Part shown: positions 21,403-30,527 of the stretch, one piece after another
Layout: each line of letters opens with the position of its first letter
Position numbering within the stretch: the stretch's first letter is position 1
Source of the DNA: Planctomycetota bacterium
Lineage (GTDB): Bacteria; Planctomycetota; Planctomycetia; Pirellulales; Pirellulaceae
Direction of reading: 5' to 3'
DNA length: 40,461 nucleotides
NCBI GenBank assembly: GCA_029259935.1
Contig: JAJDEH010000417.1
Coordinates: 1 to 40,461 of the forward strand
Program-made: the position numbers and the translations under genes
The notes under the pieces: model-generated
The model's input: the letters and a program-made list of their open reading frames with translations, nothing else
What the model was told of the DNA's origin: nothing
Database searches by the model: none

Positions 21403-21687
21403 CGGGGTTAGTTTAAGCGATCGCAAGACTGGCCGCGCTAACCGGCACTTCGCGCATCTCACTCATACCCGCGCCCTAAAAATCGGCCAACTCGGCGAAA
21501 TCAGATCGCATTGGTTGTGTTGATACCAAGCATCTGCAAGAGACCTGTTTTACGGGTTCTTGCGGATTCAGCTTGTGTAACTCCGCCGGGAAATACGTTG
21601 TCTGGGAGTCGCGGGCGGCACCGATATGTCAGAAGTGGATCGCCAACCGGTCGCCGAAACCGCAACTTGAACCAGGAACCTCATCTT

Positions 21688-22011
21688 ATGGCCAAGAAAT
21701 CATTTCGTGTTGTCACGCGCGCTGCCGATGGCTCGTTACGGATCAAGGATTATCCTTCGTCCGATGGAGTCCTGAAAATGCATACTCAAATCGGCATCGA
21801 CGACTGCAGCACGGACTTGACGCTTCGCGGGCTGCCGGTGTTTCGCGGATTGGTGGGACCGATGCCCGACGGCAAAGGCGTGGTTCGCTACGAATCACCC
21901 GAAGTGTTTGAATCGTTGACCAAGGAATGGATCGCCGCCAAGTCGCCGCGCCGCCGAAGACGAAAGCCGCACGAAATCGAAGCCGCCGCGGCCGAAACAA
22001 CCTCGACTTGA
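21688..22011 (+). CDS. Hypothetical protein, 107 residues
   Basis: I do not recognise this family. The protein begins AKKSFRVVTRAADGSLRIKD and appears mainly beta-stranded up to residue 75. It then has a helix (SPEVFESLTKEWIAAK) and a very basic tail with a run of arginines followed by an Ala/Glu-rich end. No signal peptide or membrane helix is seen. The ATG at 21688 is preceded by AGGA; the open frame extends upstream to 21511, but that part has no clear start signal. It ends 20 bases before the convergent gene on the other strand. The 285 bases before it (21403-21687) contain nothing I can name. Confidence 0.6.
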   Translation: MAKKSFRVVTRAADGSLRIKDYPSSDGVLKMHTQIGIDDCSTDLTLRGLPVFRGLVGPMPDGKGVVRYESPEVFESLTKEWIAAKSPRRRRRKPHEIEAAAAETTST

Positions 22012-22031
22012 AAACAGTGCCGGCAGCACCA

Positions 22032-23099
22032 CTAGTAGCCGAAACCAAATCTCAACATGACCGTGTCGTTGGGTTTGATTTCTTCCGCCGTGTTGCTGTA
22101 CTCCAAAGACCGTCCAAACACATACGCAACCTCGAACTTCAGATCGAGGCCGTCTTGGACCAGTCCTTCCCATCCGAGCAGCAAGCGAAAGTCGCGCAGC
22201 GTGATGGTGTCTTCAGTTCCATTCAAGCGCTGAACGGCCCATGAACCGCCGCCAAATTCGCTTACGATATAGAACCAATGTTCACGGCAGTCCAGGAGAT
22301 GGTTTTGCGTGAACGCTCGCCAAGCAATTCGCGGGCGGGGAAACAGCAACTCGATCTTGAGATCCTCGTGAGGCTTCCAGACGACACCGCCTAGAGGTAA
22401 GAAGTTGACGTCTTCACGATCCAGAAAGAGTACGCCCAAATAGAAATCGTGCCACGGACTCCACTGATATCGCAAACCCAGATGTCCCGGTATGCGGAAC
22501 GCCTCGCTGGTTTCCGATTGTAAATCGCCGTAGAGGCCAGGGCTGACGGAGATTTCATAGCCCAGCTTGTCCGTTACCAGGCCGCGAAATTGCACTTGTG
22601 TCGAAGCGCGATACAGGTTGGACGGCGCGTCGAGCGTGATTGGGCCCGTGAGGTTTGTCCATTCAAATCCGGGGCTGATGAGGAACATCGACAATGGAAG
22701 CGGACCAGGCAAGCCAAGCGAAATCTCGGCGTTCAGGTTGAGGAGGCCGTAGTCATCTCCGTCGCCCGGCAGATAGGTCGATTCAAAGATGGCGGCTTGC
22801 AAGAATTGGTTGCGTACTCCTTCCGGCAATTCCGTGGACGGGTTCGATCCAACTTCGTCCAGCAGGCCCAACTCCGCGCGGCTGGCATAGGGATCGAACG
22901 GGGGCAGCCTACGGATCCGGCTGTCGATGGTTTGTGGCGGTTGCGCAGCGGCCAGCGTGGGTAACCACAGCAAGAAAGCCCCGATGACCGCGAACCAGTG
23001 TCGTGGGAATCGCGATGTCGTCCCGAGACCTGCGACAATGTCGGGCAATATTGGCTCTTGGGTTTGTCTCGGCAACAGCGACCTCCACTTCCACCTCAT
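22032..23099 (-). CDS. Probable outer-membrane beta-barrel protein
   Basis: The 355-residue product has a late signal sequence (residues 35-52, WFAVIGAFLLWLPTLAAAQ). The mature part is rich in alternating aromatic/hydrophobic strands such as [13 protein letters not shown] and LRDFRLLLGWEGL, and it ends with the aromatic pattern MLRFGFGY, as barrel proteins do. It has no enzymatic motif. Its start overlaps the stop of the upstream lipoprotein gene by four bases (ATGA), so the pair is probably co-translated and may work together in the envelope. The long N-terminal stretch before the signal is odd; a start further in may be the true one. Confidence 0.6.
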   Translation of the reverse strand: MRWKWRSLLPRQTQEPILPDIVAGLGTTSRFPRHWFAVIGAFLLWLPTLAAAQPPQTIDSRIRRLPPFDPYASRAELGLLDEVGSNPSTELPEGVRNQFLQAAIFESTYLPGDGDDYGLLNLNAEISLGLPGPLPLSMFLISPGFEWTNLTGPITLDAPSNLYRASTQVQFRGLVTDKLGYEISVSPGLYGDLQSETSEAFRIPGHLGLRYQWSPWHDFYLGVLFLDREDVNFLPLGGVVWKPHEDLKIELLFPRPRIAWRAFTQNHLLDCREHWFYIVSEFGGGSWAVQRLNGTEDTITLRDFRLLLGWEGLVQDGLDLKFEVAYVFGRSLEYSNTAEEIKPNDTVMLRFGFGY

Positions 23100-23317
23100 C
23101 TAGAGGAAGAACCGCTCCTGCCCGTCGGGGCGTTTGAATTGGAAGTCGACTCACCTTCGTCTTCGGCCGAGTCCGAGGGTTGGCCAGTAATGCTGGTGGG
23201 TGTTGCGTCATTTGACGAACCGGCCTCGGACGTACCGTCCGCGCAACCGACCATAAGGGCTGCTAGAAGAACGCCGATTGCAAGAACGAATCGCGGTAGC
23301 CACTGTTTGATTTTCAC
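23096..23317 (-). CDS. Small lipoprotein ending in SGSSSR
   Basis: This 73-residue protein is an apparent lipoprotein. A signal helix (FVLAIGVLLAALMVGC) ends in a lipobox with the acylated cysteine at about residue 25. The mature part is short, low-complexity and rich in Ser, Thr, Glu and Asp, and it ends RSGSSSR. The start codon is GTG, supported by TAGGAGG six bases upstream. It overlaps the barrel gene by four bases. Its C-terminus resembles those of two other lipoproteins in this window. Function unknown. Confidence 0.65.
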   Translation of the reverse strand: MKIKQWLPRFVLAIGVLLAALMVGCADGTSEAGSSNDATPTSITGQPSDSAEDEGESTSNSNAPTGRSGSSSR

Positions 23318-23553
23318 GCCAACCTCCTAAATGCTTTGCCAGAGTTATGATCCGGCGCCGGGACTGTATCGAATTTCACTCGGGAAGAATACCGATATTG
23401 GCGTTCTTCTACCGTGAAGAGCGATACATTGGTCAAATTTTCCCAGCGGCACTTTCCGCGACTCTGTATTGTGTGTCACAGTGTCACAGTGCTGGCGCGA
23501 GTTGACGCGGTTTCGGCGACGTCTAGCTAGCGTGTGGAGAGATTGGCCAACGG

Positions 23554-23811
23554 CTATCGAGAGCCGGATCCTTGCATCGCCGGCCTCGTTCCCGAGCCGT
23601 TCGAAGATTGGGTTGGCTGGGAATAGGGCGCGTTCGAATAGGCCGGTTCAGAATAGGCCGGTTCAGAATAGGCAGGAGCGGGATAATTCGTGGGTGAGGA
23701 GCATCGCGACCCACAATTGCGGTCGCGGCAGCCACGGTCCGCCGAGCAGCCGGCCGTGATCAAACACAATACAGCCAATCCCAGTCCCGAAATCTTCAAC
23801 AGCGCTCTCAT
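23554..23811 (-). CDS. Small cysteine-rich lipoprotein ending in QGSGSR
   Basis: An 85-residue lipoprotein: signal helix LLKISGLGLAVLCLITAGC with the lipobox cysteine at residue 22, a cysteine-rich stretch (DRGCRDRNCGSRC), then tandem Ala-Tyr-Ser-Glu-Pro repeats (AYSEPAYSEPAYS) and a tail ending AMQGSGSR. GAAGGGAA precedes the ATG. It is transcribed away from the flavoprotein fusion gene at 24152, with 340 bases between them. Role unknown; the Pro/Tyr repeats suggest an extended, perhaps wall- or membrane-contacting, segment. Confidence 0.65.
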   Translation of the reverse strand: MRALLKISGLGLAVLCLITAGCSADRGCRDRNCGSRCSSPTNYPAPAYSEPAYSEPAYSNAPYSQPTQSSNGSGTRPAMQGSGSR

Positions 23812-24047
23812 AGTGATTCCCTTCTTGTAGTTTTCCAGGTCCCTTCTTGCTGTGCATCAGGTCAGTTATCGGCCCGTCAAGACGCCGCCCAATGTAAAGC
23901 AGTTCACCGTAAGGAAGATTTGCCCGGCCGCCCTGAAGTTTGGCGACGGACTGCATCAACGGTAACGATCGCCCTGAGATGGACGACCTGGCTGCTGTTC
24001 ACGTGTCGTGCAAGGGTGCTTGGCTATTACATCTTTCGCCTGGGGTG

Positions 24048-24073
24048 AGCAACTTCACAGACGTCAAGTTGCT
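24048..24073. promoter_or_regulatory. Perfect 8-bp inverted repeat upstream of flavoprotein-ferredoxin gene
   Basis: AGCAACTT (24048-24055) and AAGTTGCT (24066-24073) form a perfect inverted repeat with a 10-base spacer, about 80 bases before the ATG at 24152. It may be an operator for a dimeric regulator or a hairpin in the leader. The rest of the gap 23812-24151 shows nothing else I can identify. Confidence 0.35.
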
Positions 24074-24151
24074 AAACACTGATAATTCGCCCGTTAGGCC
24101 GGCAGTCGGCAAATGCCAGGAAGGCATTTCACGTCAATACAGGGAAGTAAC

Positions 24152-26572
24152 ATGGCCTCGCCCGCTAGCACAGCTCCAGCACCTCGTCGCGGTTTCTTTG
24201 CCACCGTACCGCCGCAGGAAATCCTGCCCATCGTCAACGGCCGCTTCGAATCAAGCGTGCGCGGAATCTACGTGATCGGCGATGTGACCGGGATGCCGCT
24301 GGTCAAAATCGCGGCCAACCAAGGGGTGGATGTCGTCACGCGAATGGAGTCCGACGGAGTTTTCACGCGCGGTAATCATGATGATGCGCGGCTAGACCTC
24401 GTCATCATCGGTGCCGGTCCCGCAGGCTTGTCCGCCGCCATCGAGGCCGCCAAGCGGGGGCTCAAATATGTGGTCCTCGAACGTCACAAGATCGCCAGCA
24501 CCGTCCGCAGCTTTCCGCCCGGAAAGAAGGTGTATGCCGAACCGCAATTCGTTGAGAACACCAGCGAATTGGATTTCAACCAGGATATGGACAAGGACGA
24601 ATTCCTGGCGCATGTGGACGGCTTGGTTAAAGACAAGCAGCTACACATCAAACAAGAGACCGAAGTTGCCCAGGTGAGGAAATTGGGAGAATCGCGGTTT
24701 GAAGTGGAAACCGCCACCGGCCATTCGTTTCCCGCGCGCCACGTGTTGGTTGCGATCGGTCGCCAGGGTCAGCCCCGGTTGCTCGAATGCCCCGGTGCCG
24801 ACAATGCGACGAAAGTCACTTATCGCTTACATTCACCAGACGACTATCAGAGCAAAGACGTGCTGATCGTCGGCGGCGGCAATTCGGCACTGGAAGCCGC
24901 TTTGCTGCTGGCACCTCACAATCGGGTCACGCTTTCTTATCGCGGCGAAGATTTATTCCGAGCCAAGCAGGAAAACCGTCAACGGATCGAAGCGGCCGAG
25001 CGCGACGGGAAAATCAAGATTCTGTACCGCAGCAAGGTCACGTCCATCCGCGAGAACGAAGTCGACATCCAAGTTGCGGACAAGCCGCTGACACTGCCCA
25101 ACGACAACGTCATCGTTCAAATTGGTACGCTGCCGCCGGTCGAGTTTCTCATGGACATGGGGCTTGAGCTAGACGGTGTGTGGACGAAAAAGCGATTCAT
25201 GATGGCGATGGTGGGCCTCTGTGTGGGCGTCTTCATCTATTTTTTCTCCAAGTACTTGGTGCTAACGCCCGATGCCGCCGGCGACGGAAAGCTGTTGTTA
25301 CCCGGATTGCAATGGCTGGCGGAATCTCCGCTGCTTGGGGGTTTGGCGTTTCTTGGGGGAACGGTCCTGCCGGTCGCCTGGTTGGCTTTGCTGGCGGTGA
25401 AGTTGCTGAATGGCAACCTAGAGTCACGAGGCCGCGCGGCGTTGGTACGGTTGTGGCATCCCAAAGCGCTTCTGATCGGTGGTGCCCTGGCTTATGGAAT
25501 GGCGCTGGTCGCGCCCAACATGGTCACGGTTGATCCGGCACAAGCTGGCGGAGGGCCTTACTATGTGCCCGGGTTTGCTTGGATGTTTCACGTCGTTCCA
25601 AACTACTTTGCCAATGCGTATGGCATGTACTACCTGGCCTATTTTGTGGCCATCGCCGGGTTTGGCTTGTACTGGGCTTTTCGCTCGAATCACCCGCTGA
25701 TTTGGCGACGCAATCTGACGATCATTGCCTCGCAATGGACTCTGTGGTGGGGCATTCCAACGTTCATGGCCGTGTTCCTGGGGCGTAACGCCTGGACGCC
25801 GCTGATCACCCGCAGTCTGAATGCCTGGCCGCTGAACATGGGGGCGTTCAAGTTGGACCCCGTTGTCGGGCCAGGCGATCCGGCATGGTGGCACACCGTG
25901 GCCGTGGTGGGAGTCGCGTGGGCGGCGGTGTTGACCTTCATCGTGATTCCGTTGATGACAATTCGCTGGGGCAAGATCTATTGTTCTTATGTTTGTTCGT
26001 GCGGCGCGCTCGCCGAAACCGTGGGAAACAGCTTTCGCCATCGCGGTCCGAAAGGAGACGTGCCAAGAAAGTTGGAACGTCTCGGTTTCGTGTTCATCGT
26101 TCTGGCTAGCGCCGCGACGATCGCCGATCTGTACGGATTTCAGGGTCCTTTGGGCCTCTACAACATGTGGGTTGGTACCGCGTTGGCGGGAGCGGTAGCG
26201 ATCGGCTTGTACCCCTTCCTTGGTCAACGCGTTTGGTGCCGGATGTGGTGCCCGTTGGCCTTTTGGATGAACTTTTGGGGGCGCTGGTCGAAGTTCAAAA
26301 TCACGCCCGAGAAAGGCAAGTGCATCGACTGCAACGTCTGTAATCAGTATTGCCAAATGGGGATCGATATCAAATCGAGGGCATTGCAAGGCAGGCCCGT
26401 CACGTTAGTCGATTCGCCCTGCGTCGGTTGCGCCGAGTGTGTCGTGCGGTGTCCGATGGAGATCCTCCATTTGGGCGACGCTCCGGAACGGCGGCAGGCC
26501 AGCGGACCGTCGCTGCCGATCATTGATCCGCCTGACGAAAAACGCGATCCGGGCAAACGCCGGGTCGCCTAG
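24152..26572 (+). CDS. FAD/NAD(P) oxidoreductase fused to membrane polyferredoxin (NapH/NosR-like)
   Basis: The 806-residue protein joins a flavoprotein to a membrane iron-sulfur module. Residues 83-105 have the FAD motif DLVIIGAGPAG and 237-253 the NAD(P) motif DVLIVGGGNSALEAA. The FAD-closing motif GIYVIGDVTG, normally at the end of such enzymes, lies near the N-terminus at 38-47, as if the domain were circularly permuted. No CxxC redox pair like that of thioredoxin reductase is seen. From about 350 several membrane helices follow, with cysteine groups at 611/615/617 (YCSYVCSCG) and 696/700 (WCRMWCP). Two [4Fe-4S] sets of type CxxCxxCxxxC close the protein (724-734 and 757-767). It likely passes electrons from NAD(P)H across or into the membrane; the acceptor is unknown. 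CAGGGA precedes the ATG. Confidence 0.85.
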   Translation: MASPASTAPAPRRGFFATVPPQEILPIVNGRFESSVRGIYVIGDVTGMPLVKIAANQGVDVVTRMESDGVFTRGNHDDARLDLVIIGAGPAGLSAAIEAAKRGLKYVVLERHKIASTVRSFPPGKKVYAEPQFVENTSELDFNQDMDKDEFLAHVDGLVKDKQLHIKQETEVAQVRKLGESRFEVETATGHSFPARHVLVAIGRQGQPRLLECPGADNATKVTYRLHSPDDYQSKDVLIVGGGNSALEAALLLAPHNRVTLSYRGEDLFRAKQENRQRIEAAERDGKIKILYRSKVTSIRENEVDIQVADKPLTLPNDNVIVQIGTLPPVEFLMDMGLELDGVWTKKRFMMAMVGLCVGVFIYFFSKYLVLTPDAAGDGKLLLPGLQWLAESPLLGGLAFLGGTVLPVAWLALLAVKLLNGNLESRGRAALVRLWHPKALLIGGALAYGMALVAPNMVTVDPAQAGGGPYYVPGFAWMFHVVPNYFANAYGMYYLAYFVAIAGFGLYWAFRSNHPLIWRRNLTIIASQWTLWWGIPTFMAVFLGRNAWTPLITRSLNAWPLNMGAFKLDPVVGPGDPAWWHTVAVVGVAWAAVLTFIVIPLMTIRWGKIYCSYVCSCGALAETVGNSFRHRGPKGDVPRKLERLGFVFIVLASAATIADLYGFQGPLGLYNMWVGTALAGAVAIGLYPFLGQRVWCRMWCPLAFWMNFWGRWSKFKITPEKGKCIDCNVCNQYCQMGIDIKSRALQGRPVTLVDSPCVGCAECVVRCPMEILHLGDAPERRQASGPSLPIIDPPDEKRDPGKRRVA

Positions 26573-26602
26573 GTCGCACATCTAATAAGAGGTCAATTGA
26601 CA

Positions 26603-27505
26603 ATGTCAGAAAAAAAAACAAGCTACTACGGTCCGTTTTTTGGGCTGGCCATTATTTCCTTTATCGTCCCCTTGGTCGTCGCGGCGAAGGCTTTTCAGGA
26701 AGTTCAGGTTACGACAAAACCGACTCCCCACCCCGATGTTTCCGGCGTGGATCATCAGCTCTGGGACTACCTGCTGAAGACGTATGTCGAGCATGGGCTG
26801 GTCGACTACGATGGCATGGCCCGCGACCACCTGTTTCGTACCTATCTGCGGCAGCTCTCCGAAGCGGATCTCAACAAGCTAACGGACTCGGGCGACCAAC
26901 TGGCCCTGCTCTGTAACGCCTACAACGCGTTTGTCATTAACGGCGTCATCACGCATAAGATTCAAGAATCCGTGATGGACCATCAGGTTGACGGAAAAGA
27001 GTTCTTCGACTTGGAAGAACACATCCTCTGCGGCCGCACGATCAGCCTCAACTTTCTTGAGCACGAGCTGATCCGCAAGCATTTCAAAGAGCCGCGAGTG
27101 CATGTCGCTTTGGTCTGCGCCGCCAAGAGCTGTCCGTCGATTCGCCCCGAAGCCTACGCGGGCCAACGAGTGGGCGGGCAGTTGGAAGATCAAAGCATTC
27201 AGTTCGCCAACAATCCGAAGTACGTCGTCCACGACCCGGCCAACAACGTGCTGCGGCTCAGCCCGATCCTTAATTGGTACGGCGCGGACTGGGACCCGGT
27301 GGGCGGTTATCTCTCGTGGCTCAGCCAGCGCGTTCGCGACCCCGCACTGCGGCAGGCAATCGAACGGGCCCTGCGCGGCGAAACGAAAGTCGAATTTCTG
27401 GAATACGACTGGTCGCTCAACTCCCAAGCGCCGGCCACCGCCACTGGAACCGCGAAACCCAAGAAGAGCGCGGAATTCGGGTCAGGCTCGATTCCCAACG
27501 GGTAA
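26603..27505 (+). CDS. DUF547 domain protein
   Basis: A 300-residue protein with an N-terminal hydrophobic signal or anchor (YYGPFFGLAIISFIVPLVVAA) and a DUF547 domain from about residue 50. Recognisable parts are HGLVDYDGMARD, LLCNAYNAFVINGVI, and VHVALVCAAKSCPSIRPEAY, with the cysteine in SCPSIR. The function of DUF547 is not established; in bacteria it is often found near redox or membrane genes, as here after the flavoprotein-ferredoxin fusion, 30 bases away. AAGAGG lies before the ATG at 26603; a TTG two codons earlier is less likely. A run of adenines encodes the Lys-rich start. Confidence 0.85.
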   Translation: MSEKKTSYYGPFFGLAIISFIVPLVVAAKAFQEVQVTTKPTPHPDVSGVDHQLWDYLLKTYVEHGLVDYDGMARDHLFRTYLRQLSEADLNKLTDSGDQLALLCNAYNAFVINGVITHKIQESVMDHQVDGKEFFDLEEHILCGRTISLNFLEHELIRKHFKEPRVHVALVCAAKSCPSIRPEAYAGQRVGGQLEDQSIQFANNPKYVVHDPANNVLRLSPILNWYGADWDPVGGYLSWLSQRVRDPALRQAIERALRGETKVEFLEYDWSLNSQAPATATGTAKPKKSAEFGSGSIPNG

Positions 27506-27548
27506 CCGTAAGGAAGACATTCTTCGATCGAATGGTGAAAGGTAAAAC

Positions 27549-27818
27549 ATGCAGAAAATTCTCTGGTCATTGTTCCCCTTGGGTCTGATTTCGCTGGCTG
27601 TTGGCATTGGCTGCCGGCAGCCGCCAACGCCACCGGCTTACCGGCCGGGGACGTACATCCCTCCCCCAGGCCAATCCGCCGATGTCCCGGTATATGAAGA
27701 CCGAACGACCACTCAGCCGTCCACGACTTCGAGTGGTTCGGGGATGCGTAGCCGGCCGGCCAATTCTGGTTCCGGCTCACGCAGTACGCCGTCGTACCAA
27801 GGATCCGGATCTCGGTAA
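27549..27818 (+). CDS. Small proline-rich lipoprotein ending in QGSGSR
   Basis: The 89-residue protein has a lipoprotein signal (LFPLGLISLAVGIGC) with the lipobox cysteine at residue 22. A proline-rich part follows (PPTPPAYRPGTYIPPPGQ), then a Ser/Thr/Gly-rich tail with two GSGSR elements, the last being the very end (SYQGSGSR). AAAGG precedes the ATG. It sits between the DUF547 gene and a glycosyltransferase on the plus strand. The ending matches that of the lipoprotein at 23554-23811, although the rest of the two sequences differs. Function unknown. Confidence 0.65.
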   Translation: MQKILWSLFPLGLISLAVGIGCRQPPTPPAYRPGTYIPPPGQSADVPVYEDRTTTQPSTTSSGSGMRSRPANSGSGSRSTPSYQGSGSR

Positions 27819-27883
27819 TCCAATCCAAAATGGCTTGATATGGCTCCCGCCGAGCCCGCCGAAACTTGAATAGGAGTCCGGTT

Positions 27884-28729
27884 ATGAAAAGTGGAATGGT
27901 CACGCCCGATGAGCCCTGCTTGCGGAGTAACGCAACCGCGGAGATGAACACGCTAGACGCCAAGCTGGCCGCCGACGTCGTGGTCGTGATTCCCGCGCTG
28001 AACGAGGAGCGGTCACTGCCATTGGTTCTGAAAGCCTTGCCAGAAGTTGCCAACGTGATTGTCGTGAATAACGGCTCGACCGACCGAACCGTGGAAGTGG
28101 CCCGGCAATGCGGGGCCGATGTCGTTCACGAGCAGCAACGTGGCTATGGAGCGGCTTGCCTGCGTGGATTGGCGACCATTGCCGAGAGAATCAGAATGGG
28201 TCAAGCCGCCCCACAAGTCGTGGTGTTTCTTGACGCCGACTTCAGCGATCATCCGGAACTGCTGCCAAAATTAGTCGAACCGATCTTCTCGGGCGACGCC
28301 GATTTCGTTTTGGGTTCGCGTTTGCTTGGAAAGCGCGAGCCGGGCGCGATGCCGCCGCAGAGCGTGTATGGGAATAAGCTGGCCTGCTTTCTGATGCGTC
28401 GGCTGTTCGGGATTCGCTACACCGACCTTGGGCCGTTTCGCGCCGTCAGCTATCCTCAACTGGTCAGCCTGAAGATGGCGGATGAGAACTTTGGTTGGAC
28501 GATCGAGATGCAAATCAAAGCCGGCCGGGCGGGACTGCGACATTTGGAAGTGCCAGCGCCCTATCGCAATCGCGTTGGCAAGAGCAAGATTAGCGGAACG
28601 ATCAGTGGCACGATCAAGGCGGGTACCAAAATTCTGTATACGATTGCCAAGTACGGTCTGCAAAAGCGTCTGCCATCGGTGCGTCGTGACTACATCCAAC
28701 CTAAACAAAAGCACCGAGCGGCGGCGTGA
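27884..28729 (+). CDS. Family 2 glycosyltransferase (polyprenyl-phosphate mannosyltransferase-like)
   Basis: The 281-residue enzyme is a GT-A fold transferase. It has the nucleotide-binding start VVVVIPALNEERSLPLVLKAL, VVNNGSTDRT, and the metal-binding acidic motif VVFLDADFSDHPELL. It is closest in style to dolichyl- or polyprenyl-phosphate sugar synthases, which make lipid-linked mannose or glucose for membrane glycosyltransferases. It has no membrane helix. AGGAG stands eight bases before the ATG at 27884; the frame opens earlier at a TTG without support. The next gene starts inside its stop (GTGA), so the two are coupled and probably form a donor/acceptor pair. Confidence 0.87.
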   Translation: MKSGMVTPDEPCLRSNATAEMNTLDAKLAADVVVVIPALNEERSLPLVLKALPEVANVIVVNNGSTDRTVEVARQCGADVVHEQQRGYGAACLRGLATIAERIRMGQAAPQVVVFLDADFSDHPELLPKLVEPIFSGDADFVLGSRLLGKREPGAMPPQSVYGNKLACFLMRRLFGIRYTDLGPFRAVSYPQLVSLKMADENFGWTIEMQIKAGRAGLRHLEVPAPYRNRVGKSKISGTISGTIKAGTKILYTIAKYGLQKRLPSVRRDYIQPKQKHRAAA

Positions 28730-30510
28730 GCGACCCGGCCAACCAAGGCGAACAGAGTGAAAAATCCTCCCTCTGGGCGTTGGCTGGATTGGCCGTTCTT
28801 TCGACTCTCCTCTATGCAGCCATTGCTCTTTTGAGTTGGCAGTTTGATTACGATAACCCCGGGGCGAATCGCCCCATCATCGTGGTGCTGCTGCTGTTCG
28901 CGGTGGCGTTTGCCGGCTATCTGCTCGCGATTCGTCTGGCGACGCGAGCACCAAAAAGCAGACGCGTCTTGGCTGTCATCTTTTGGGGAGCGATATTGTT
29001 TCGGCTCGTGCTGTTGTTCTCCGTGCCGATTCAAGAGATCGACATTTATCGCTATGTGTGGGACGGCGCGGTTTCGTCTTCCGGGGTGAGCCCTTTTCGT
29101 TACAGCCCGGAACAAGTGCGTCTGTCTTACGTCGCTTCCACCGAAGACAAGGATCTTCGGGCCCTGGTGGAAATGCGCGACCGCGATCCCGCGCTGGCCA
29201 AGGTTCTAAGCCGCGTTCACTTCGCCGAGCTGCCGACCATCTATCCGCCCACCAGCCAAGTTGTGTTTGCGGCCGCGAACCTAACGACGCCCACCAAAAC
29301 AAACGTCGGCGGCCGCTTGATCATCATGAAGGCGTGGTTTTGTGCATTCGATTTAGGCACGTTGGTACTCGTCGTGCGTCTGCTGAAGCTGGCCGAGAAA
29401 CCGGTTGGTCTGTGCATCATCCACGCCTGGTGTCCGCTGTTGTTGAAGGAATTTGCCAACAGCGGCCACTTGGATGCGATTGCCGTTTTTCTAGCCGTGT
29501 TGGCCGTTTTCCTTGCCGCTCTGCTGCTAAAGCAGAACAAGGAGCAGCACGGGTGGTTTCGCGCATCGGCTCTCGGATCACTGGCCGCCGTCGTGCTGGC
29601 CCTAGCCGTTGGAGCAAAGCTGTATCCAGTGGTGATCGCGCCGCTGATCTTCCTAGTACTCGTTAAAAAGGTCGGATGGCGGCCCATGATCGTACCGGCG
29701 CTGATATTCATTGGAACAACGATCGCGGTTTTGTTCCCCATGCTGCCTCGTAAAACAGTCGTGCAAGCGGGCTCCGAGGAAGTTGCTCCCGAGAACCCAA
29801 GTGACGTTTCCTTGCCGCCACCGCCCGCCGAGACACCGCCCAGCGACGCGTCCACGAGCGACCCCATTCTGGGCGTCAAGACGTTCCTACGTCGCTGGGA
29901 AATGAACGACTTCATTTTCTTGCTGTTGATCGAAAATCTAAAGCCGGCGGCGGATCTCCCCCAGGATCGCCAAGCATGGTTCTCCGTGCTGCCAGAACCG
30001 TTTCGCCAGCGGACGGCGACAAATGTTGCTTCGTGGTTGGACGTCGATCCGATTGAATCCCCATTCTTAACCTCGCGCGCGTTGACATCCGCGGTATTTC
30101 TGTTGGTCGCCATGCTGCTCGCTTGGCGGGCCGCCCGCGCGCCGAGCGTGACAACCTTTTGCGAAGCGGGCTTCCTCACCTTGGCCTGGTTCTGGTTGCT
30201 CTGCCCGACCCAAAATCCTTGGTACTGGACATGGGCCGTACCGCTGTTGCCGTTCGCCAGGGGCCGAGCATGGCTGGCGATGAGCGGACTGGTGCTGCTT
30301 TACTATTTACGATTCTGGCTCAACTACCACTGGCCCGAGACGCCGGTAGCGGGCACGAACTACATTGGCTATGTCTTTTTTGACTTCATCGTGACATGGA
30401 TCGAGTTCGCGCCTTGGTTCCTTTGGTTAATCATCGAGGCCGCCAGTAGAACCGTGGCCCAGCGTTCTTCACTAGACAAACAAATGGTGGCGACAGCCGA
30501 GCCTGGGTGA
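28726..30510 (+). CDS. Multi-pass membrane glycosyltransferase (GT87/DUF2029-like)
   Basis: A 594-residue integral membrane protein with about ten or more hydrophobic helices. The first large loop carries the acidic motif IQEIDIYRYVWDGAVSSSG, typical of lipid-sugar-dependent mannosyltransferases of the GT-C type, where the Asp/Glu in this loop is catalytic. An external Pro/Ser-rich insertion (SLPPPPAETPPSDAS) lies near residue 365. The start is GTG, overlapping the GT2 stop by four bases. Together the two genes suggest transfer of a lipid-linked sugar to an envelope polymer or protein. The acceptor cannot be deduced. Confidence 0.75.
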   Translation: MSDPANQGEQSEKSSLWALAGLAVLSTLLYAAIALLSWQFDYDNPGANRPIIVVLLLFAVAFAGYLLAIRLATRAPKSRRVLAVIFWGAILFRLVLLFSVPIQEIDIYRYVWDGAVSSSGVSPFRYSPEQVRLSYVASTEDKDLRALVEMRDRDPALAKVLSRVHFAELPTIYPPTSQVVFAAANLTTPTKTNVGGRLIIMKAWFCAFDLGTLVLVVRLLKLAEKPVGLCIIHAWCPLLLKEFANSGHLDAIAVFLAVLAVFLAALLLKQNKEQHGWFRASALGSLAAVVLALAVGAKLYPVVIAPLIFLVLVKKVGWRPMIVPALIFIGTTIAVLFPMLPRKTVVQAGSEEVAPENPSDVSLPPPPAETPPSDASTSDPILGVKTFLRRWEMNDFIFLLLIENLKPAADLPQDRQAWFSVLPEPFRQRTATNVASWLDVDPIESPFLTSRALTSAVFLLVAMLLAWRAARAPSVTTFCEAGFLTLAWFWLLCPTQNPWYWTWAVPLLPFARGRAWLAMSGLVLLYYLRFWLNYHWPETPVAGTNYIGYVFFDFIVTWIEFAPWFLWLIIEAASRTVAQRSSLDKQMVATAEPG

Positions 30511-30527
30511 TGGGCGAGTCGAAGCAA

